From: Bacteroidota bacterium
GTDB lineage: Bacteria; Bacteroidota; Ignavibacteria; Ignavibacteriales; Ignavibacteriaceae
DNA: 64,000 nt
NCBI GenBank assembly: GCA_021824145.1
Contig: JAKALM010000014.1
Span: 20,496 to 84,495, forward strand
Direction of reading: 5' to 3'
Each line of letters starts with the position of its first letter. Position 1 is the stretch's first letter. A program made the translations under genes and the position numbers. This document shows positions 33,125 to 43,340 of this stretch, in pieces. The notes under the pieces were generated by a model that worked only from the letters and a program-made list of their open reading frames with translations, was not told the origin of the DNA and searched no databases.

Positions 33125-36100
33125 TTACTCGTCATCATCATAATTTAAATTCGGTTTTAACCATCTTTTCATTTCTTCGTAACTCATTCCTTTTCTCTTA
33201 TGATAATCAAGTAATTGATCTTTTCCAATCTTTCCAACATTAAAATATTTTGCATTCGGATGAGCAAAGTATAAACCGCTTACCGAAGCTGCTGGATACA
33301 TTGCCAAGCTTTCAGTCAAAATAATGTTTGTATTTTTTTCCACATCGAGTATATCAAAGATTATCCACTTTTCAGTATGATCCGGTTGAGCGGGATAGCC
33401 GGGTGCGGGACGAATTCCCTGATAGCTTTCTTTTATTAAATCTTCGTTAGATAATTTTTCATCTACGCCATAGCCCCAATATTTTTTTCTAACCAGCTCA
33501 TGAAGATGCTCTGCAAAAGCTTCTGCAAGTCGATCGGCAATAGCTTTAATCAATATGCTGTTGAAATCATCGTGATCGGCTTCAAACTTTTCTATCAATG
33601 GTTCAATCCCGATTCCGGTTGTAACGGCGAAAGCACCAATATAATCTTCTATTCCGCTTTCTTTCGGTGCAATAAAATCTGCAAGTGCAAGGTTAGGGAG
33701 TCCATCTGATTTTTTTGCCTGAGAACGAAGAGAATGCAAAGTTCTATTTACACCTTTGCGCGTTTCATCAGTATATATTTCAATATCGTCTCCCACTGAA
33801 TTCGCTGGGAAAATTCCAACCACACCATTTGCAGTTAGAAGTTTTTCATTTACAATTTTATCCAAAAGCTCGTTTGCATCTTCATAAAGCTTTTTAGCGA
33901 CACTTCCGTATTTTTCACTTTCAAAAATTGCTGGATATTTCCCTTTCAACTCCCAAGTTAAAAAGAATGGAGTCCAATCAATATAATTACGAAGTGTTGC
34001 CAGAGGATATTCCCTTAATACTGCAACGCCAAGCTTCTCTGGTTTTTTAATTGAATATTCATTCCAAGAAAATTTAAATTTATTTTCTCTAGCTTTTTCG
34101 ATTGAAATATAGTTTTTATCTTCTCTTCTTTTAAGATGGTCTTCCCTTATTCTTTTATATTCAATCTTAATATTTTTTTCAAATTTTTCTTTTTCAGATT
34201 TATTTTCATTCAATAAACCGCTTACAATCGGCACGCTGCGAGAAGCATCCAGAACATGTACTACCGAGCCGCCGTAAGAAGGAGCGATTTTTACAGCAGT
34301 ATGAACTCTTGATGTTGTTGCACCTCCAATCAATAATGGAATTTTAAAACCTTGCCTTTCCATTTCTTTTGCTATATGAACCATTTCATCAAGTGAGGGA
34401 GTAATCAATCCGCTTACTCCTATTACATCAACCTTTTCTTCAATTGCTGTTTGAAGAATTTTTTCTGAGCTTACCATTACACCAAGATCAATAACTTTAT
34501 AATTGTTGCAGCCAAGTACCACTCCGACAATATTTTTACCAATGTCATGTACATCGCCTTTTACAGTTGCCAGCAAAATTTTACCGGACTCGCGTGTATT
34601 ATTTGATGCAGTTTTTTCTTCTTCTATAAAAGGAATTAAATGAGCAACCGATTTCTTCATCACTCTTGCGCTTTTTACAACTTGTGGAAGAAACATTTTA
34701 CCTGCGCCAAATAAATCTCCAACAATGTTCATTCCATCCATCAAAGGGCCTTCAATTACATCAAGCGGCTTGTTATAATGCTTTCTTGCTTCTTCGGTAT
34801 CTTCTTCAATATAATCGACAATTCCCTTTACCAAAGCATGCTTCAATCTTTCTTGAACACTTGCTTTGCGCCACTCATCTTTCTCTTCGCTTTTATCAGC
34901 TGATTTATCTTTTTGCTTAACGTGATCAGCAAATTCCACTAATCTTTCTGTAGCATCTTTTCTTCTATTGAAAATAACATCTTCAACCCGTGTTAATAAA
35001 TCTTTTGGAATTTCTTCATAAACTTCAAGCTGGCCGGCATTCACAATTCCCATATCCATTCCAGCTTTAATTGCATGATAAAGAAATGATGAATGCATTG
35101 CTTCACGCACTAAATTATTCCCCCTAAATGAAAATGAAAGATTGCTAACTCCGCCGCTAACTTTGGCATGCAGAAGATTTTGTTTAATCCATTTTACTGC
35201 ATCTATATAATCAATCGCAAAATTATTATGTTCTTCAATTCCCGTTGCAATCGTTAAAATGTTCGGATCAAAAATAATATCCTGCGGAGGAAAGCCCACT
35301 TCTTCAGTTAAAATTTTATAAGCACGTTTGCAAATATCTATTCTACGTTGATAAGTATCTGCTTGCCCATTTTCATCAAAAGCCATTACAATTGCTGCGG
35401 CACCGTATTGAAGAATTTTTTTTGCACGCTCTTTAAAAACTTCCTCGCCTTCTTTTAAGCTGATAGAATTTACAATACTTTTTCCTTGAAGACATTTTAA
35501 TCCAGCTTCTATTACCGACCACTTTGATGAATCAATCATAATCGGAAGTTTTGCAATGTCAGGCTCTGCGGAAAGCAAATTCAAAAATTTTGTCATTGCT
35601 GCTTCCGAATCTAAAAGCCCTTCATCCATATTTACATCAAGAATCTGTGCGCCGCCTTCAACTTGGTCTCTTGCCACTGAAAGTGCTTCTTCATAATTGC
35701 CGGCAAGAATTAATTTTTCGAATTTTTTTGAGCCTGTTATATTCGTTCGTTCGCCAATGTTAACGAAATTTGTTTCAGGGCGAATGATTAGAGGTTCGAG
35801 TCCGCTTAATCTCAAATACGGCTCAATAACAGGAATTTCTCTCGGCTTAAACTTTGAAGAAATTTCCGAAATCATTTTAATATGTTCCGGGGTTGTTCCG
35901 CAGCAGCCACCAACAATATTATAAAATCCGCTTTCGGCATATTCTCTTAATATTGATGACATATATTCAGCTGTTTCATCATATTCACCCATTTCGTTTG
36001 GCAAGCCAGCATTTGGATAAAGACTTACAAAACAAGTTGCGACCTTGGAAAGCTCTTCGATGAAAGACCGCATCTGTTTTGCACCGAGTGCACAATTCAA

Positions 36101-36835
36101 TCCAACACTTAACAAATTTTTTGTGTGTGAAATTGAAATCCAAAATGCTTCGGTAGTTTGGCCGGATAAAGTTCTTCCGCTGAGATCTGTAATCGTTCCG
36201 GAAATCATTACTGGAATTTGCTTGTTTATTTTTTCACAATAATCTTGAACAGCAAAGATTGCGGCTTTTGCATTGAGCGTGTCAAAAATCGTTTCAATTA
36301 AAAGTATGTCAACACCGCCGTCTATCAATCCGCGGGCTTGTTCTTTATAAGCTTCAACAAGCTGATCAAAAGAAATTGCGCGGAAACCGGGATCGTTAAC
36401 ATCGGGCGATAAAGAAGCTGTTTTGTTTGTAGGTCCCAAAGCGCCAGCAACAAATCTTGGTTTATCGGCATTTTTCTTAGTGAACTCATCTGCAGCTTCG
36501 CGGGCAATTTTTGCAGCGGCAAAATTTAATTCATAAACAATTGATTCTAATTTATAATCAGCTTGCGATATAGAAGTTCCAGAAAAAGTATTTGTTTCAA
36601 TAATATCTGCGCCAGCTTTTAAATATTCACGATGAATATTTTTAATAATTTCCGGTTGGGTAATGCATAGAATATCGTTGTCACCTTTCAAGTCATGTAC
36701 GTGGTCTTTAAATCTTTCTCCTCGAAAATCATTTTCGGTTAATTTGTGGCGCTGAATCATTGTACCCATTGCACCATCAAGGATTAGGATTCTTTTACTT
36801 AATATTTTTTTTATGTTCTCGAACGAAGTTTCCAT
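33125..36835 (-). CDS. metH: Cobalamin-dependent methionine synthase
   Basis: This 1236-aa modular enzyme transfers the methyl group of methyltetrahydrofolate to homocysteine by way of B12. In order there are the homocysteine-binding barrel with zinc ligands Cys248, Cys311 and Cys312 (GLNCALG, GGCCGTT), the pterin-binding barrel starting [17 protein letters not shown], the helical cap, the B12 domain with [12 protein letters not shown] carrying the cobalt-ligating His, and the reactivation (AdoMet) domain with [15 protein letters not shown]. It is complete and of normal length. It starts at ATG 36835, divergent from hldD. No B12 or SAM riboswitch fits in the 105-base gap; a TATATTTG box (36883-36890, minus strand) and a small palindrome are present. 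Confidence 0.97.
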   Translation of the reverse strand: METSFENIKKILSKRILILDGAMGTMIQRHKLTENDFRGERFKDHVHDLKGDNDILCITQPEIIKNIHREYLKAGADIIETNTFSGTSISQADYKLESIVYELNFAAAKIAREAADEFTKKNADKPRFVAGALGPTNKTASLSPDVNDPGFRAISFDQLVEAYKEQARGLIDGGVDILLIETIFDTLNAKAAIFAVQDYCEKINKQIPVMISGTITDLSGRTLSGQTTEAFWISISHTKNLLSVGLNCALGAKQMRSFIEELSKVATCFVSLYPNAGLPNEMGEYDETAEYMSSILREYAESGFYNIVGGCCGTTPEHIKMISEISSKFKPREIPVIEPYLRLSGLEPLIIRPETNFVNIGERTNITGSKKFEKLILAGNYEEALSVARDQVEGGAQILDVNMDEGLLDSEAAMTKFLNLLSAEPDIAKLPIMIDSSKWSVIEAGLKCLQGKSIVNSISLKEGEEVFKERAKKILQYGAAAIVMAFDENGQADTYQRRIDICKRAYKILTEEVGFPPQDIIFDPNILTIATGIEEHNNFAIDYIDAVKWIKQNLLHAKVSGGVSNLSFSFRGNNLVREAMHSSFLYHAIKAGMDMGIVNAGQLEVYEEIPKDLLTRVEDVIFNRRKDATERLVEFADHVKQKDKSADKSEEKDEWRKASVQERLKHALVKGIVDYIEEDTEEARKHYNKPLDVIEGPLMDGMNIVGDLFGAGKMFLPQVVKSARVMKKSVAHLIPFIEEEKTASNNTRESGKILLATVKGDVHDIGKNIVGVVLGCNNYKVIDLGVMVSSEKILQTAIEEKVDVIGVSGLITPSLDEMVHIAKEMERQGFKIPLLIGGATTSRVHTAVKIAPSYGGSVVHVLDASRSVPIVSGLLNENKSEKEKFEKNIKIEYKRIREDHLKRREDKNYISIEKARENKFKFSWNEYSIKKPEKLGVAVLREYPLATLRNYIDWTPFFLTWELKGKYPAIFESEKYGSVAKKLYEDANELLDKIVNEKLLTANGVVGIFPANSVGDDIEIYTDETRKGVNRTLHSLRSQAKKSDGLPNLALADFIAPKESGIEDYIGAFAVTTGIGIEPLIEKFEADHDDFNSILIKAIADRLAEAFAEHLHELVRKKYWGYGVDEKLSNEDLIKESYQGIRPAPGYPAQPDHTEKWIIFDILDVEKNTNIILTESLAMYPAASVSGLYFAHPNAKYFNVGKIGKDQLLDYHKRKGMSYEEMKRWLKPNLNYDDDE

Positions 36836-36865
36836 AAATCAATTTCTGTTTGTTAATTTGGCTGC

Positions 36866-36890
36866 TCCTTTGTAAAGGAATACAAATATA
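36866..36890 (-). promoter_or_regulatory. Possible metH promoter box and palindrome
   Basis: On the minus strand TATATTTG (36890-36883) fits the -7 consensus, though no TTG is found at the expected distance. Just downstream lies the palindrome TCCTTT-GT-AAAGGA (36866-36879), which could be an operator. Both lie 30-55 bases before the metH start. Confidence 0.35.
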
Positions 36891-36940
36891 ATTAAATTGT
36901 GTTGCAGTAAAAAGATAAACTATAAACATCAAGGATAATC

Positions 36941-37912
36941 ATGATAGTCATTACAGGCGGCGCGGGCTTTATCGGGAGCGCAATTGCTTGGCGATTAAAT
37001 ACACAGAATAAAAATGATTTAATTATTGTTGACGAATTGGGACACGATGAAAAATGGAAAAACCTTGTTGGATTGAACTTCCGTGATTTTATTAATAAAG
37101 ATGATTTTATAAATAAAATTGATTCCGGTTTTGATTTTAAAATTGAATCTATAATCCACATGGGCGCAAATTCTTCTACTACGGAAAAAGATGCAGATCA
37201 TCTTCTGCGCAATAATTATGAATACACAAAAAAGCTGGCATTGTTTAGTATAGAAAAAGATATCAGATTCATTTATGCTTCGTCTGCGGCTACTTACGGA
37301 GACGGCTCGCTTGGCTTTAAAGATGATGAAAAAATTTGCCAAACTCTAAAACCGTTAAACATGTACGGCTATTCAAAAAATTTATTTGATACCTGGGCAA
37401 TTAAACAAGGAATTACTGATAAAATTGTCGGCGTAAAATATTTTAATGTTTTCGGACCAAATGAATATCATAAAGGTGACATGCGAAGCGTTGTTCACAA
37501 AGCTTACGAACAGATTTTAAGCACAGGAATGGTGAAACTTTTCAAATCAAAAAATTCTAATTATAAAGACGGCGAACAAATGCGTGATTTTGTTTATGTG
37601 AAAGATGCCGTTGATATGACGCTTTTCTTTCTTAATAATAAACAAGCAAATGGTATATATAATATTGGTTCTGGCAAAGCGAGAACTTGGAATGATTTGG
37701 TTAAAGCTTTATTCAATGCGCTTGGCAAGCTGGTTAATATTGAATACATAGAACTTCCTCCACATCTTGCTGATAAGTACCAATATTTTACTGAAGCTAA
37801 TTTGGAGAAAATAAAAAAAGCCGGTTACTCAAATCCAATTTCTTCACTGGAAGATGGCGTAACCGACTATGTTAAAAATTTTCTATTAAAGGAAAAATAT
37901 TTAGGTTTGTAA
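36941..37912 (+). CDS. hldD: ADP-L-glycero-D-manno-heptose 6-epimerase
   Basis: This 323-aa short-chain dehydrogenase/epimerase converts ADP-D-glycero-heptose to the L-glycero form for lipopolysaccharide inner core. It opens MIVITGGAGFIGSAIAWRL (NADP-binding GxxGxxG), then DELGHDEKWKNL, a HldD-specific region, and has the catalytic YGYSKNLFD with Tyr and Lys. FGPNEYHKGDMRSV and DFVYVKDAVD are also typical. Length agrees with the family (about 310-320 aa). AAGGATAATC precedes the ATG. No other heptose genes are in the window. Its presence indicates a Gram-negative envelope. Confidence 0.94.
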   Translation: MIVITGGAGFIGSAIAWRLNTQNKNDLIIVDELGHDEKWKNLVGLNFRDFINKDDFINKIDSGFDFKIESIIHMGANSSTTEKDADHLLRNNYEYTKKLALFSIEKDIRFIYASSAATYGDGSLGFKDDEKICQTLKPLNMYGYSKNLFDTWAIKQGITDKIVGVKYFNVFGPNEYHKGDMRSVVHKAYEQILSTGMVKLFKSKNSNYKDGEQMRDFVYVKDAVDMTLFFLNNKQANGIYNIGSGKARTWNDLVKALFNALGKLVNIEYIELPPHLADKYQYFTEANLEKIKKAGYSNPISSLEDGVTDYVKNFLLKEKYLGL

Positions 37913-37936
37913 AGGACAAAGAAAATTCAGATTGTT

Positions 37937-38323
37937 TTAATTAAAAGGAACATCTTCATCGTCATCAAATAAATCTTCATCCTCATCTTCATCAAAGTCA
38001 AAATCTTCCTCGTAGAAATCCTCGTCTTCGGAAGGTTCATCATCTAGTTCTTCATCATCATCTTTAAATTCATCATCTTCATCATCGTCTTTATAATAAT
38101 CATCATCATCATCAAAATCATCTTCGTTTTCGTCCTCATCATCGAAGTCATCATCATCTTCTTCTTGTTTTTTCTTGCGCCCTAGGCTGCGGGGAACAAA
38201 ATATTCTTCTTTGTTGCTTTCATTCAATTCTTGTTGTTCGCCAGAAATGTTGTTCAACAATTCTTCGAATTCGTTTCCCCATTCGTCTGCATATTCTGCT
38301 GACATATATAATTCGCTTTCCAT
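37937..38323 (-). CDS. Extremely acidic small protein
   Basis: This 128-aa protein has an N-terminal part of about 45 residues without marked bias, a short basic patch (SLGRKKKQ, about 46-53), and then about 75 residues made almost wholly of Asp and Glu with a few Phe and Tyr at intervals (as in DDEDENEDDFDDDDDYY). It is very probably unfolded. A clear AGGAG ribosome site lies 9 bases before the ATG, and a TAAATTTG box at 38344-38351 may be its promoter, so the gene is likely real even though its DNA looks like a TCATC repeat. No known family was recognised. It could mimic nucleic acid, bind metal ions or basic proteins. Confidence 0.75.
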   Translation of the reverse strand: MESELYMSAEYADEWGNEFEELLNNISGEQQELNESNKEEYFVPRSLGRKKKQEEDDDDFDDEDENEDDFDDDDDYYKDDDEDDEFKDDDEELDDEPSEDEDFYEEDFDFDEDEDEDLFDDDEDVPFN

Positions 38324-38495
38324 TAAAGTAAGTCTCCTATTACCAAATTTATTTTTTCATAAATAAAAGAAATTAACTACAATAATATTTCTAATTTTTT
38401 TTAAAGAGCAAAATTAATTTTTATTTATATTTCAAATTAATAAAACAATTTTCTATCACACTGTAAAACTTAAAATAGGTTTATAATAGTGTCAA

Positions 38496-38503
38496 TACAT
38501 TTG
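38496..38503 (+). promoter_or_regulatory. Possible -7 box of the Nudix gene
   Basis: TACATTTG matches TAnnTTTG and lies 23 bases before the ATG at 38527. No TTG is found at the expected -33 position, so the promoter is only tentative. Confidence 0.3.
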
Positions 38504-38526
38504 TTAATCATTAATAAAAATTAATT

Positions 38527-38991
38527 ATGAAACTTGCAACACTTTGTTATTTGATAGACAAAAAAGAAAATAAAACTTTGATGATACATCGGGTAAAAAA
38601 AATAAATGATTATCACGAAGGAAAGTGGAATGGACTCGGCGGAAAGTTTGAACTTGGTGAAAGCCCGGAGGATTGTGCAATAAGAGAAGTTAAAGAAGAA
38701 TCCGGTTTTACAATGATCGATCCTCGTATGCACGGGTTTATTACATTTCCAAAATTTGACGGAGTTGACGATTGGTATGTGTTTATTTTTACTTCACACA
38801 ATTTTACTGGGAAAATTATTGATTCCAAAGAAGGAAATTTGGCGTGGATACAAAATGAAAAAGTAACTGAGCTTAATCTTTGGGAAGGCGACAAAATTTT
38901 TATTGAGTGGCTTTACCAAGATAAATTTTTCTCAGCAAAGTTTAATTATGAAAACGGGAAATATATAGATCATCAGGTATTTTTTTATTAA
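38527..38991 (+). CDS. Nudix hydrolase, MutT/8-oxo-dGTP type
   Basis: This 154-aa protein has a complete Nudix box, GKFELGESPEDCAIREVKEE followed by SGF, holding the metal-binding Glu residues. The N-terminus ATLCYLIDKKENKTLMIHR and the later VDDWYVFIFTS and NLAWIQNEKV resemble bacterial 8-oxo-dGTP diphosphatases and the eukaryotic MTH1 group. Likely role: cleaning oxidised nucleotides from the pool. Its stop codon overlaps the ATG of the following permease gene by one base, so the two are coupled, although no functional link is obvious. Confidence 0.9.
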   Translation: MKLATLCYLIDKKENKTLMIHRVKKINDYHEGKWNGLGGKFELGESPEDCAIREVKEESGFTMIDPRMHGFITFPKFDGVDDWYVFIFTSHNFTGKIIDSKEGNLAWIQNEKVTELNLWEGDKIFIEWLYQDKFFSAKFNYENGKYIDHQVFFY

Positions 38992-40229
38992 TGATTTCAA
39001 TTTTAGTTCTCGCAATTGTTTTTCTATTAATCGCCGTTAGACAAGTCGGTAAATTCAGATTAGATATTTGGCAAATAATGCTCGGCGGTGCGGCAGTAGT
39101 TTTAATTACCGGACAAATTTCTATTCCATACGCCATCCAATCAATAAACATTGATGTAATATTATTTTTATTCGGTATGTTTATCGTCGGCCGAGCGCTC
39201 GAAGAAAGTGGTTACTTATCTCACTTAGCCTATTTATTTTTTAGAAAAGCAAAAACTCTCGACTCACTAATTTTATTTATTCTTTTCGGAGGTGGAATTC
39301 TATCCGCTTTTTTAATGAATGATACTCTTGCAATAATTGGAACACCGGTTATACTTTTGCTTGCGGAGAAACATAAAATCTCAGCGAAGGTTCTTCTTAT
39401 TACATTGGCATTTGCCATTACAACCGGCAGTGTTATGAGTCCGATTGGTAATCCGCAAAATCTTTTAATTGCAATTCATGGAAACGTGAACAACTCTTTT
39501 GTTTCGTTCTTTGAATTTCTTGCGATTCCTACACTGATAAATTTAGTTCTCGCTTTTTTCATTATAAAAATATTTTTCCGGGAACATTTTCATAACGAAG
39601 ATTTAAATCATTCTTCCGAACCGATTCTCGATTTTAAGCTTGCAAAAATTTCTCAAATATCTTTGTTGATACTTATTCTTCTCATCATCATAAAAATTGC
39701 GATGGTATATCTTGGAAAAGAAGAGCAATTAAAACTTACTTACATCGCTCTAATATCTGCATTACCAATAATTCTTTTTAGTAAACGAAGAATAGAAATA
39801 ATAAAAAAGATTGATTGGCATACTCTCATATTTTTTGCCGCAATGTTTATTTTGATGCAAAGCGTTTGGGACAGCGGATATTTTCAAAAATTAATCAGCA
39901 GCATGGATTTAAACATTACTACAATCTTTATGATTTTAATTATCAGCGTTTTGCTGAGTCAATTAATATCTAACGTTCCGCTTGTTGCTTTGTATTTGCC
40001 TTTGCTTCTTCATCAGGGAACTTCAGCAAAAGGTATGATGGCGCTTGCGGCAGGCAGCACCATTGCGGGAAATCTTTTTATACTCGGAGCGGCAAGCAAT
40101 ATTATTATTATTCAAAATGCGGAAAAAAGAAAAGGAGAGACTTTAACATTTCTTGAATTTGCAAAAGTTGGAATTCTATTAACAATTTTAAATTTGGCAA
40201 TTTATTATTTTTATTTTAAGCTATTCTGA
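38991..40229 (+). CDS. SLC13/ArsB-like anion permease
   Basis: This 412-aa membrane protein has about ten to eleven hydrophobic segments and the inverted-repeat layout of the ion transporter superfamily that includes ArsB, NhaD and SLC13/CitT. Typical loop sequences are FLMNDTLAIIGTPVILLL and SVMSPIGNPQNLLIA in the first half and LLSQLISNVPLVALYLPLL in the second, the re-entrant loops that bind ion and substrate. Whether it moves dicarboxylate, arsenite, sulfate or sodium cannot be told. Its ATG overlaps the Nudix stop codon. Confidence 0.85.
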   Translation: MISILVLAIVFLLIAVRQVGKFRLDIWQIMLGGAAVVLITGQISIPYAIQSINIDVILFLFGMFIVGRALEESGYLSHLAYLFFRKAKTLDSLILFILFGGGILSAFLMNDTLAIIGTPVILLLAEKHKISAKVLLITLAFAITTGSVMSPIGNPQNLLIAIHGNVNNSFVSFFEFLAIPTLINLVLAFFIIKIFFREHFHNEDLNHSSEPILDFKLAKISQISLLILILLIIIKIAMVYLGKEEQLKLTYIALISALPIILFSKRRIEIIKKIDWHTLIFFAAMFILMQSVWDSGYFQKLISSMDLNITTIFMILIISVLLSQLISNVPLVALYLPLLLHQGTSAKGMMALAAGSTIAGNLFILGAASNIIIIQNAEKRKGETLTFLEFAKVGILLTILNLAIYYFYFKLF

Positions 40230-40324
40230 TTTCCTTCGGATTTTATTAATAATCTCTACAACTTTGAGAATTAATTATTTTGAATTAATTTTTCTCGTCT
40301 TTTTTAATAAGATTTTTAAATCAT

Positions 40325-41458
40325 TTGAAAGAAAAAGTTAGATTTATATTTGTTGATCTCCTCCGCGGCTGGGCGCTGCTGGTAATGATTGAAGTCCACA
40401 TCTTCAATGTACTTCTGCTTCCCGCTATGAAAGAAACACCGTGGTTCAAAGCTTTAAATTTTGTAAACGGACTTGTTGCGCCATCATTTCTTTTTATTTC
40501 CGGATTCGCTTTTGTTTTATCTACGCGCGGCAAAACCGAAGATTTAAGAAAATTTGATTATACCTTCTGGAAAAAATTAGGAAGAATTTTACTCATTATC
40601 ATTGCCGGTTACTCACTTCATCTCCCCATTCTTTCACTAAGAAGATTGATGCACTTTTACAGCCAGGATGTTTTAATTAGCTTTTATAATGTTGATATTC
40701 TTCAATGCATTGGATTTGGATTGTTGTTTTTATTCTTAACAAGATTACTTTTTAAAACTGATAAATCTTATAACATTTTTTTAATCGCTTTCACCGCTGC
40801 TATAATATTATTTTCGCCGTTAGTTTGGCAAACTGACTTTTCTAAGTTCATGGCAATTCCGATTGCAAATTATTTCAATTCGGATAATGGTTCTTTCTTT
40901 CCGCTTTTTCCCTGGCTCGGATTTTTATTTGCTGGTGCTGTAGCATCAAAATATTATATAGAAGCGCGGGAAAAAAACCTTGAGAAAAAATTCATAGTTG
41001 TATTAACTATAATTGGAATTTCATTAGCATTACTTGGGCATATTTTACTAACTTTTATTTTTGATTTTCCTTATCAAATAGTTCGTCCAAATCCTATTTT
41101 CTTTTTTCAAAGATTGGGATATGTTTTTTTCCTTCTTGGTTTGTGCTGGTATTATGCCGAGGCGAGGAAAACTAAAGCTTCTTTTGTTTTAGATGTCGGG
41201 CGCGAATCACTTATAGTTTATTGGCTGCACCTACAATTAATTTACAGACGGCTTTGGAATGACCAAAGTTTTGCTTCGGTTTTTGGAGATAAAGCCGGCG
41301 TAATAGAAAGTCTTGCTGCCACTTTAATTCTTGCAGTTTTAATGATTGCAATTGCAAAGTTTTGGGGAAACTTTAAGAAAAACCATAGACCATTGGCGGC
41401 AAATCTTACTTTGGGTTTGGTTAGCGCATGTATAATTATTTTCTTGATCGGATTTTAG
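40325..41458 (+). CDS. Heparan-alpha-glucosaminide N-acetyltransferase-like membrane protein (DUF1624 type)
   Basis: This 377-aa protein has about ten membrane segments and the N-terminal signature FVDLLRGWALLVMIEVHIFN with the conserved Arg, Glu and His, followed by LVAPSFLFISGFAFVLS. This is the DUF1624/HGSNAT group related to acyltransferase-3 proteins, which may acylate surface sugars. Further family parts are FFPLFPWLGFLFAGA and LIVYWLHL near the C-terminus. The start is TTG at 40325; no ATG fits, and the Shine-Dalgarno sequence is weak. It stands alone and its substrate is unknown. Confidence 0.82.
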   Translation: MKEKVRFIFVDLLRGWALLVMIEVHIFNVLLLPAMKETPWFKALNFVNGLVAPSFLFISGFAFVLSTRGKTEDLRKFDYTFWKKLGRILLIIIAGYSLHLPILSLRRLMHFYSQDVLISFYNVDILQCIGFGLLFLFLTRLLFKTDKSYNIFLIAFTAAIILFSPLVWQTDFSKFMAIPIANYFNSDNGSFFPLFPWLGFLFAGAVASKYYIEAREKNLEKKFIVVLTIIGISLALLGHILLTFIFDFPYQIVRPNPIFFFQRLGYVFFLLGLCWYYAEARKTKASFVLDVGRESLIVYWLHLQLIYRRLWNDQSFASVFGDKAGVIESLAATLILAVLMIAIAKFWGNFKKNHRPLAANLTLGLVSACIIIFLIGF

Positions 41459-41486
41459 TTTAGAATTAGAAAAAGCAAGTATCTTT

Positions 41487-41963
41487 TTAAGTTAAAATTA
41501 GATTTTTCCCTTCCGCTTTCATTATTCGGTCTTTGTAATTAACCAACTCTCTCGAATAATCTGAATTCATCAATGATGATGTGATAATAAAATCCGCTGT
41601 AGCACGATTGTTTGCAATTGGAATATTATAAACAACTGCGATTCTTAAAAGCGCCTTTACATCGGGATCGTGCGGCATTGGCTCAAGCGGATCCCAAAAA
41701 AAAATTAGAAAATCGATTTTACCTTCGGCTATTTTGGCCCCAACTTGCTGGTCGCCGCCAAGCGGACCGCTTTTAAATTTTTTTACTTTAATATTTAATT
41801 CGTTTTCAATTAATTGTCCTGTTGTTCCTGTTCCGAACAGTTCATGTTTAGCAAGAAGATCGCGGTTAAACTTTGCCCATTCAAGCAAATCAATTTTTCT
41901 GTTATCATGCGCAATTAAAGCGATTCTCTTTTTCTTTTCCATTTTAATAATTGTTTTTCCCAT
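41487..41963 (-). CDS. mgsA: Methylglyoxal synthase
   Basis: This 158-aa enzyme turns dihydroxyacetone phosphate into methylglyoxal and phosphate, a bypass of lower glycolysis when sugar phosphates pile up. It shows KKRIALIAHDNRK, the phosphate-binding GTGTTG and SGPLGGDQQVGA, and the active-site stretch IDFLIFFWDPLEPMPHDPDV with catalytic Asp and His, nearly as in E. coli MgsA. I start at ATG 41961-41963 (MGKTIIKMEKKKR) since GGAG lies 8 bases upstream; an ATG five codons earlier overlaps that site. A carbohydrate-use region follows on the same strand side, which suits a role in sugar overflow. Confidence 0.94.
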   Translation of the reverse strand: MGKTIIKMEKKKRIALIAHDNRKIDLLEWAKFNRDLLAKHELFGTGTTGQLIENELNIKVKKFKSGPLGGDQQVGAKIAEGKIDFLIFFWDPLEPMPHDPDVKALLRIAVVYNIPIANNRATADFIITSSLMNSDYSRELVNYKDRIMKAEGKNLILT

Positions 41964-42100
41964 TAATTTCTCCATCATATATTTAATAAATTTTGAAATT
42001 CATACATAAAATATTTGAAATTGAAAATATCATTGCCAATTGACCCCTACAAACAACTTTGTGTTATGAAAATATTAATTTTAATACGGTTGTTTGATGA

Positions 42101-43276
42101 TTATTTGTCTTCCCAATATTCAATGCCATTTTTATTTATATAACCAAATTTTCCTTCGTACTCAACTAATGCGATCCCATTTTCAAATTTAGTTGCACCA
42201 TCATATTTAAAATTAATTTTAACCAATCCATCTTTATTTATAAATCCCCACTTGCTATTTCTCTTCACAGCCGCTAAACCTTCATGAAAATTGTCTTCGC
42301 CTTGGTAAATTAATGGAATTACAAGTTTGCCTGTCGTATCGATAAATCCAAATTCTCCGGCATAACCAACTCGGGCGCGTCCTTCACTGAATGAATTTGC
42401 GTCAGTATATTTAATTTCAGTTACAAAATTTCCTTTTCGATCGATGTATCCGGCTAATTTGTTTTTCCAAACACAGCAAAAATTTTCATGATATTCATAC
42501 ACATTATCGAATTGCGGTTTGACGATAATGTCGCCACTCTTATCTATAAAACCAAATTTATTTCCGGATTCTATTCCTGCAATATTTTCTCTGAACGGAA
42601 AAGCAAAATCAAAAATTGCTGGAATAACAAGCCGCCCTTGCAAGTTTATAAATCCCCAGAAACCATTTAATCTTACGGCAGACAAACTATCTGAAAAAAT
42701 ATCCTCGTATCTCAAAGGAATTTGATCGTAAATAATTTTTATTTTTTCTTTTCCTGTTTTATCAATGAAACCGGATTTCTTATTAAGATAAACTCCAGCT
42801 ATTCCAAACTTAAAACTAAACACTTTTGAAAAAATTAGAGGGATGATTTCTGTCCCATTCGAATCGATAAAGCCCCATTTATAGCCTTTACTAACAGCAG
42901 CAAAACCTTCGCTGAAAGAAAAGACTTCGTCGTAGCGAGGCTTAACTATTTCTCTTCCGTTTAAATTAATAAATCCCCATTTGTTATTAATTTCAATTCC
43001 AGCACGATTTTCAAAAACGTCGTAAATATTTTCATACTTCGGCTCCACAATGAGTTCACCAGATTCGTTGATCAATCCGTATTTGCCATTCTCTTCAACG
43101 CGAGCAAATCCGTTTAGAAATTTATCAACATTTTGAAACTTAGGTTGTATTACAATTTCTTTTTTAAAATTAGAAAAGCCCCAAAGATTACCTTTTCTAA
43201 AAGGAATCAAATGGGGCTGTGCAAAATTTAATATTGAAAAGAATAAAACTAAGCTAGAAATAATTTTTATTCGCAT
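42101..43276 (-). CDS. Secreted WG-repeat protein
   Basis: This 391-aa protein has an N-terminal signal peptide (about 1-19, ending NFAQ) and then about eleven WG repeats of roughly 33 residues. Each has the form KWGFIN-x-x-G-x-x-I-x-P-x-Y followed by F-x-x-G-x-A-x-V, for example NKWGFINLNGREIVKPRYD. The repeats fill the whole protein; such folds are thought to mediate binding, but no enzyme function is known. AGGAAA lies 7 bases before the ATG. It follows the GH3 gene on the same strand with a gap of 64 bases and may be its last operon member. Confidence 0.85.
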   Translation of the reverse strand: MRIKIISSLVLFFSILNFAQPHLIPFRKGNLWGFSNFKKEIVIQPKFQNVDKFLNGFARVEENGKYGLINESGELIVEPKYENIYDVFENRAGIEINNKWGFINLNGREIVKPRYDEVFSFSEGFAAVSKGYKWGFIDSNGTEIIPLIFSKVFSFKFGIAGVYLNKKSGFIDKTGKEKIKIIYDQIPLRYEDIFSDSLSAVRLNGFWGFINLQGRLVIPAIFDFAFPFRENIAGIESGNKFGFIDKSGDIIVKPQFDNVYEYHENFCCVWKNKLAGYIDRKGNFVTEIKYTDANSFSEGRARVGYAGEFGFIDTTGKLVIPLIYQGEDNFHEGLAAVKRNSKWGFINKDGLVKINFKYDGATKFENGIALVEYEGKFGYINKNGIEYWEDK

Positions 43277-43340
43277 TGTATTTCCTAGTCGATTAAATGC
43301 CGCAAATAAAAATTATACTTTCTTAAGAAGATTTCAAATT

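Noticed and set aside
36836..36940. Cobalamin or SAM riboswitch before metH
   Set aside because: The gap of 105 bases is too short for a cobalamin riboswitch and no conserved box or SAM-type helix set is seen.
37950..38170. TCATC/TCTTC microsatellite
   Set aside because: It is the coding strand complement of Asp/Glu codons in an intact frame with ribosome site.
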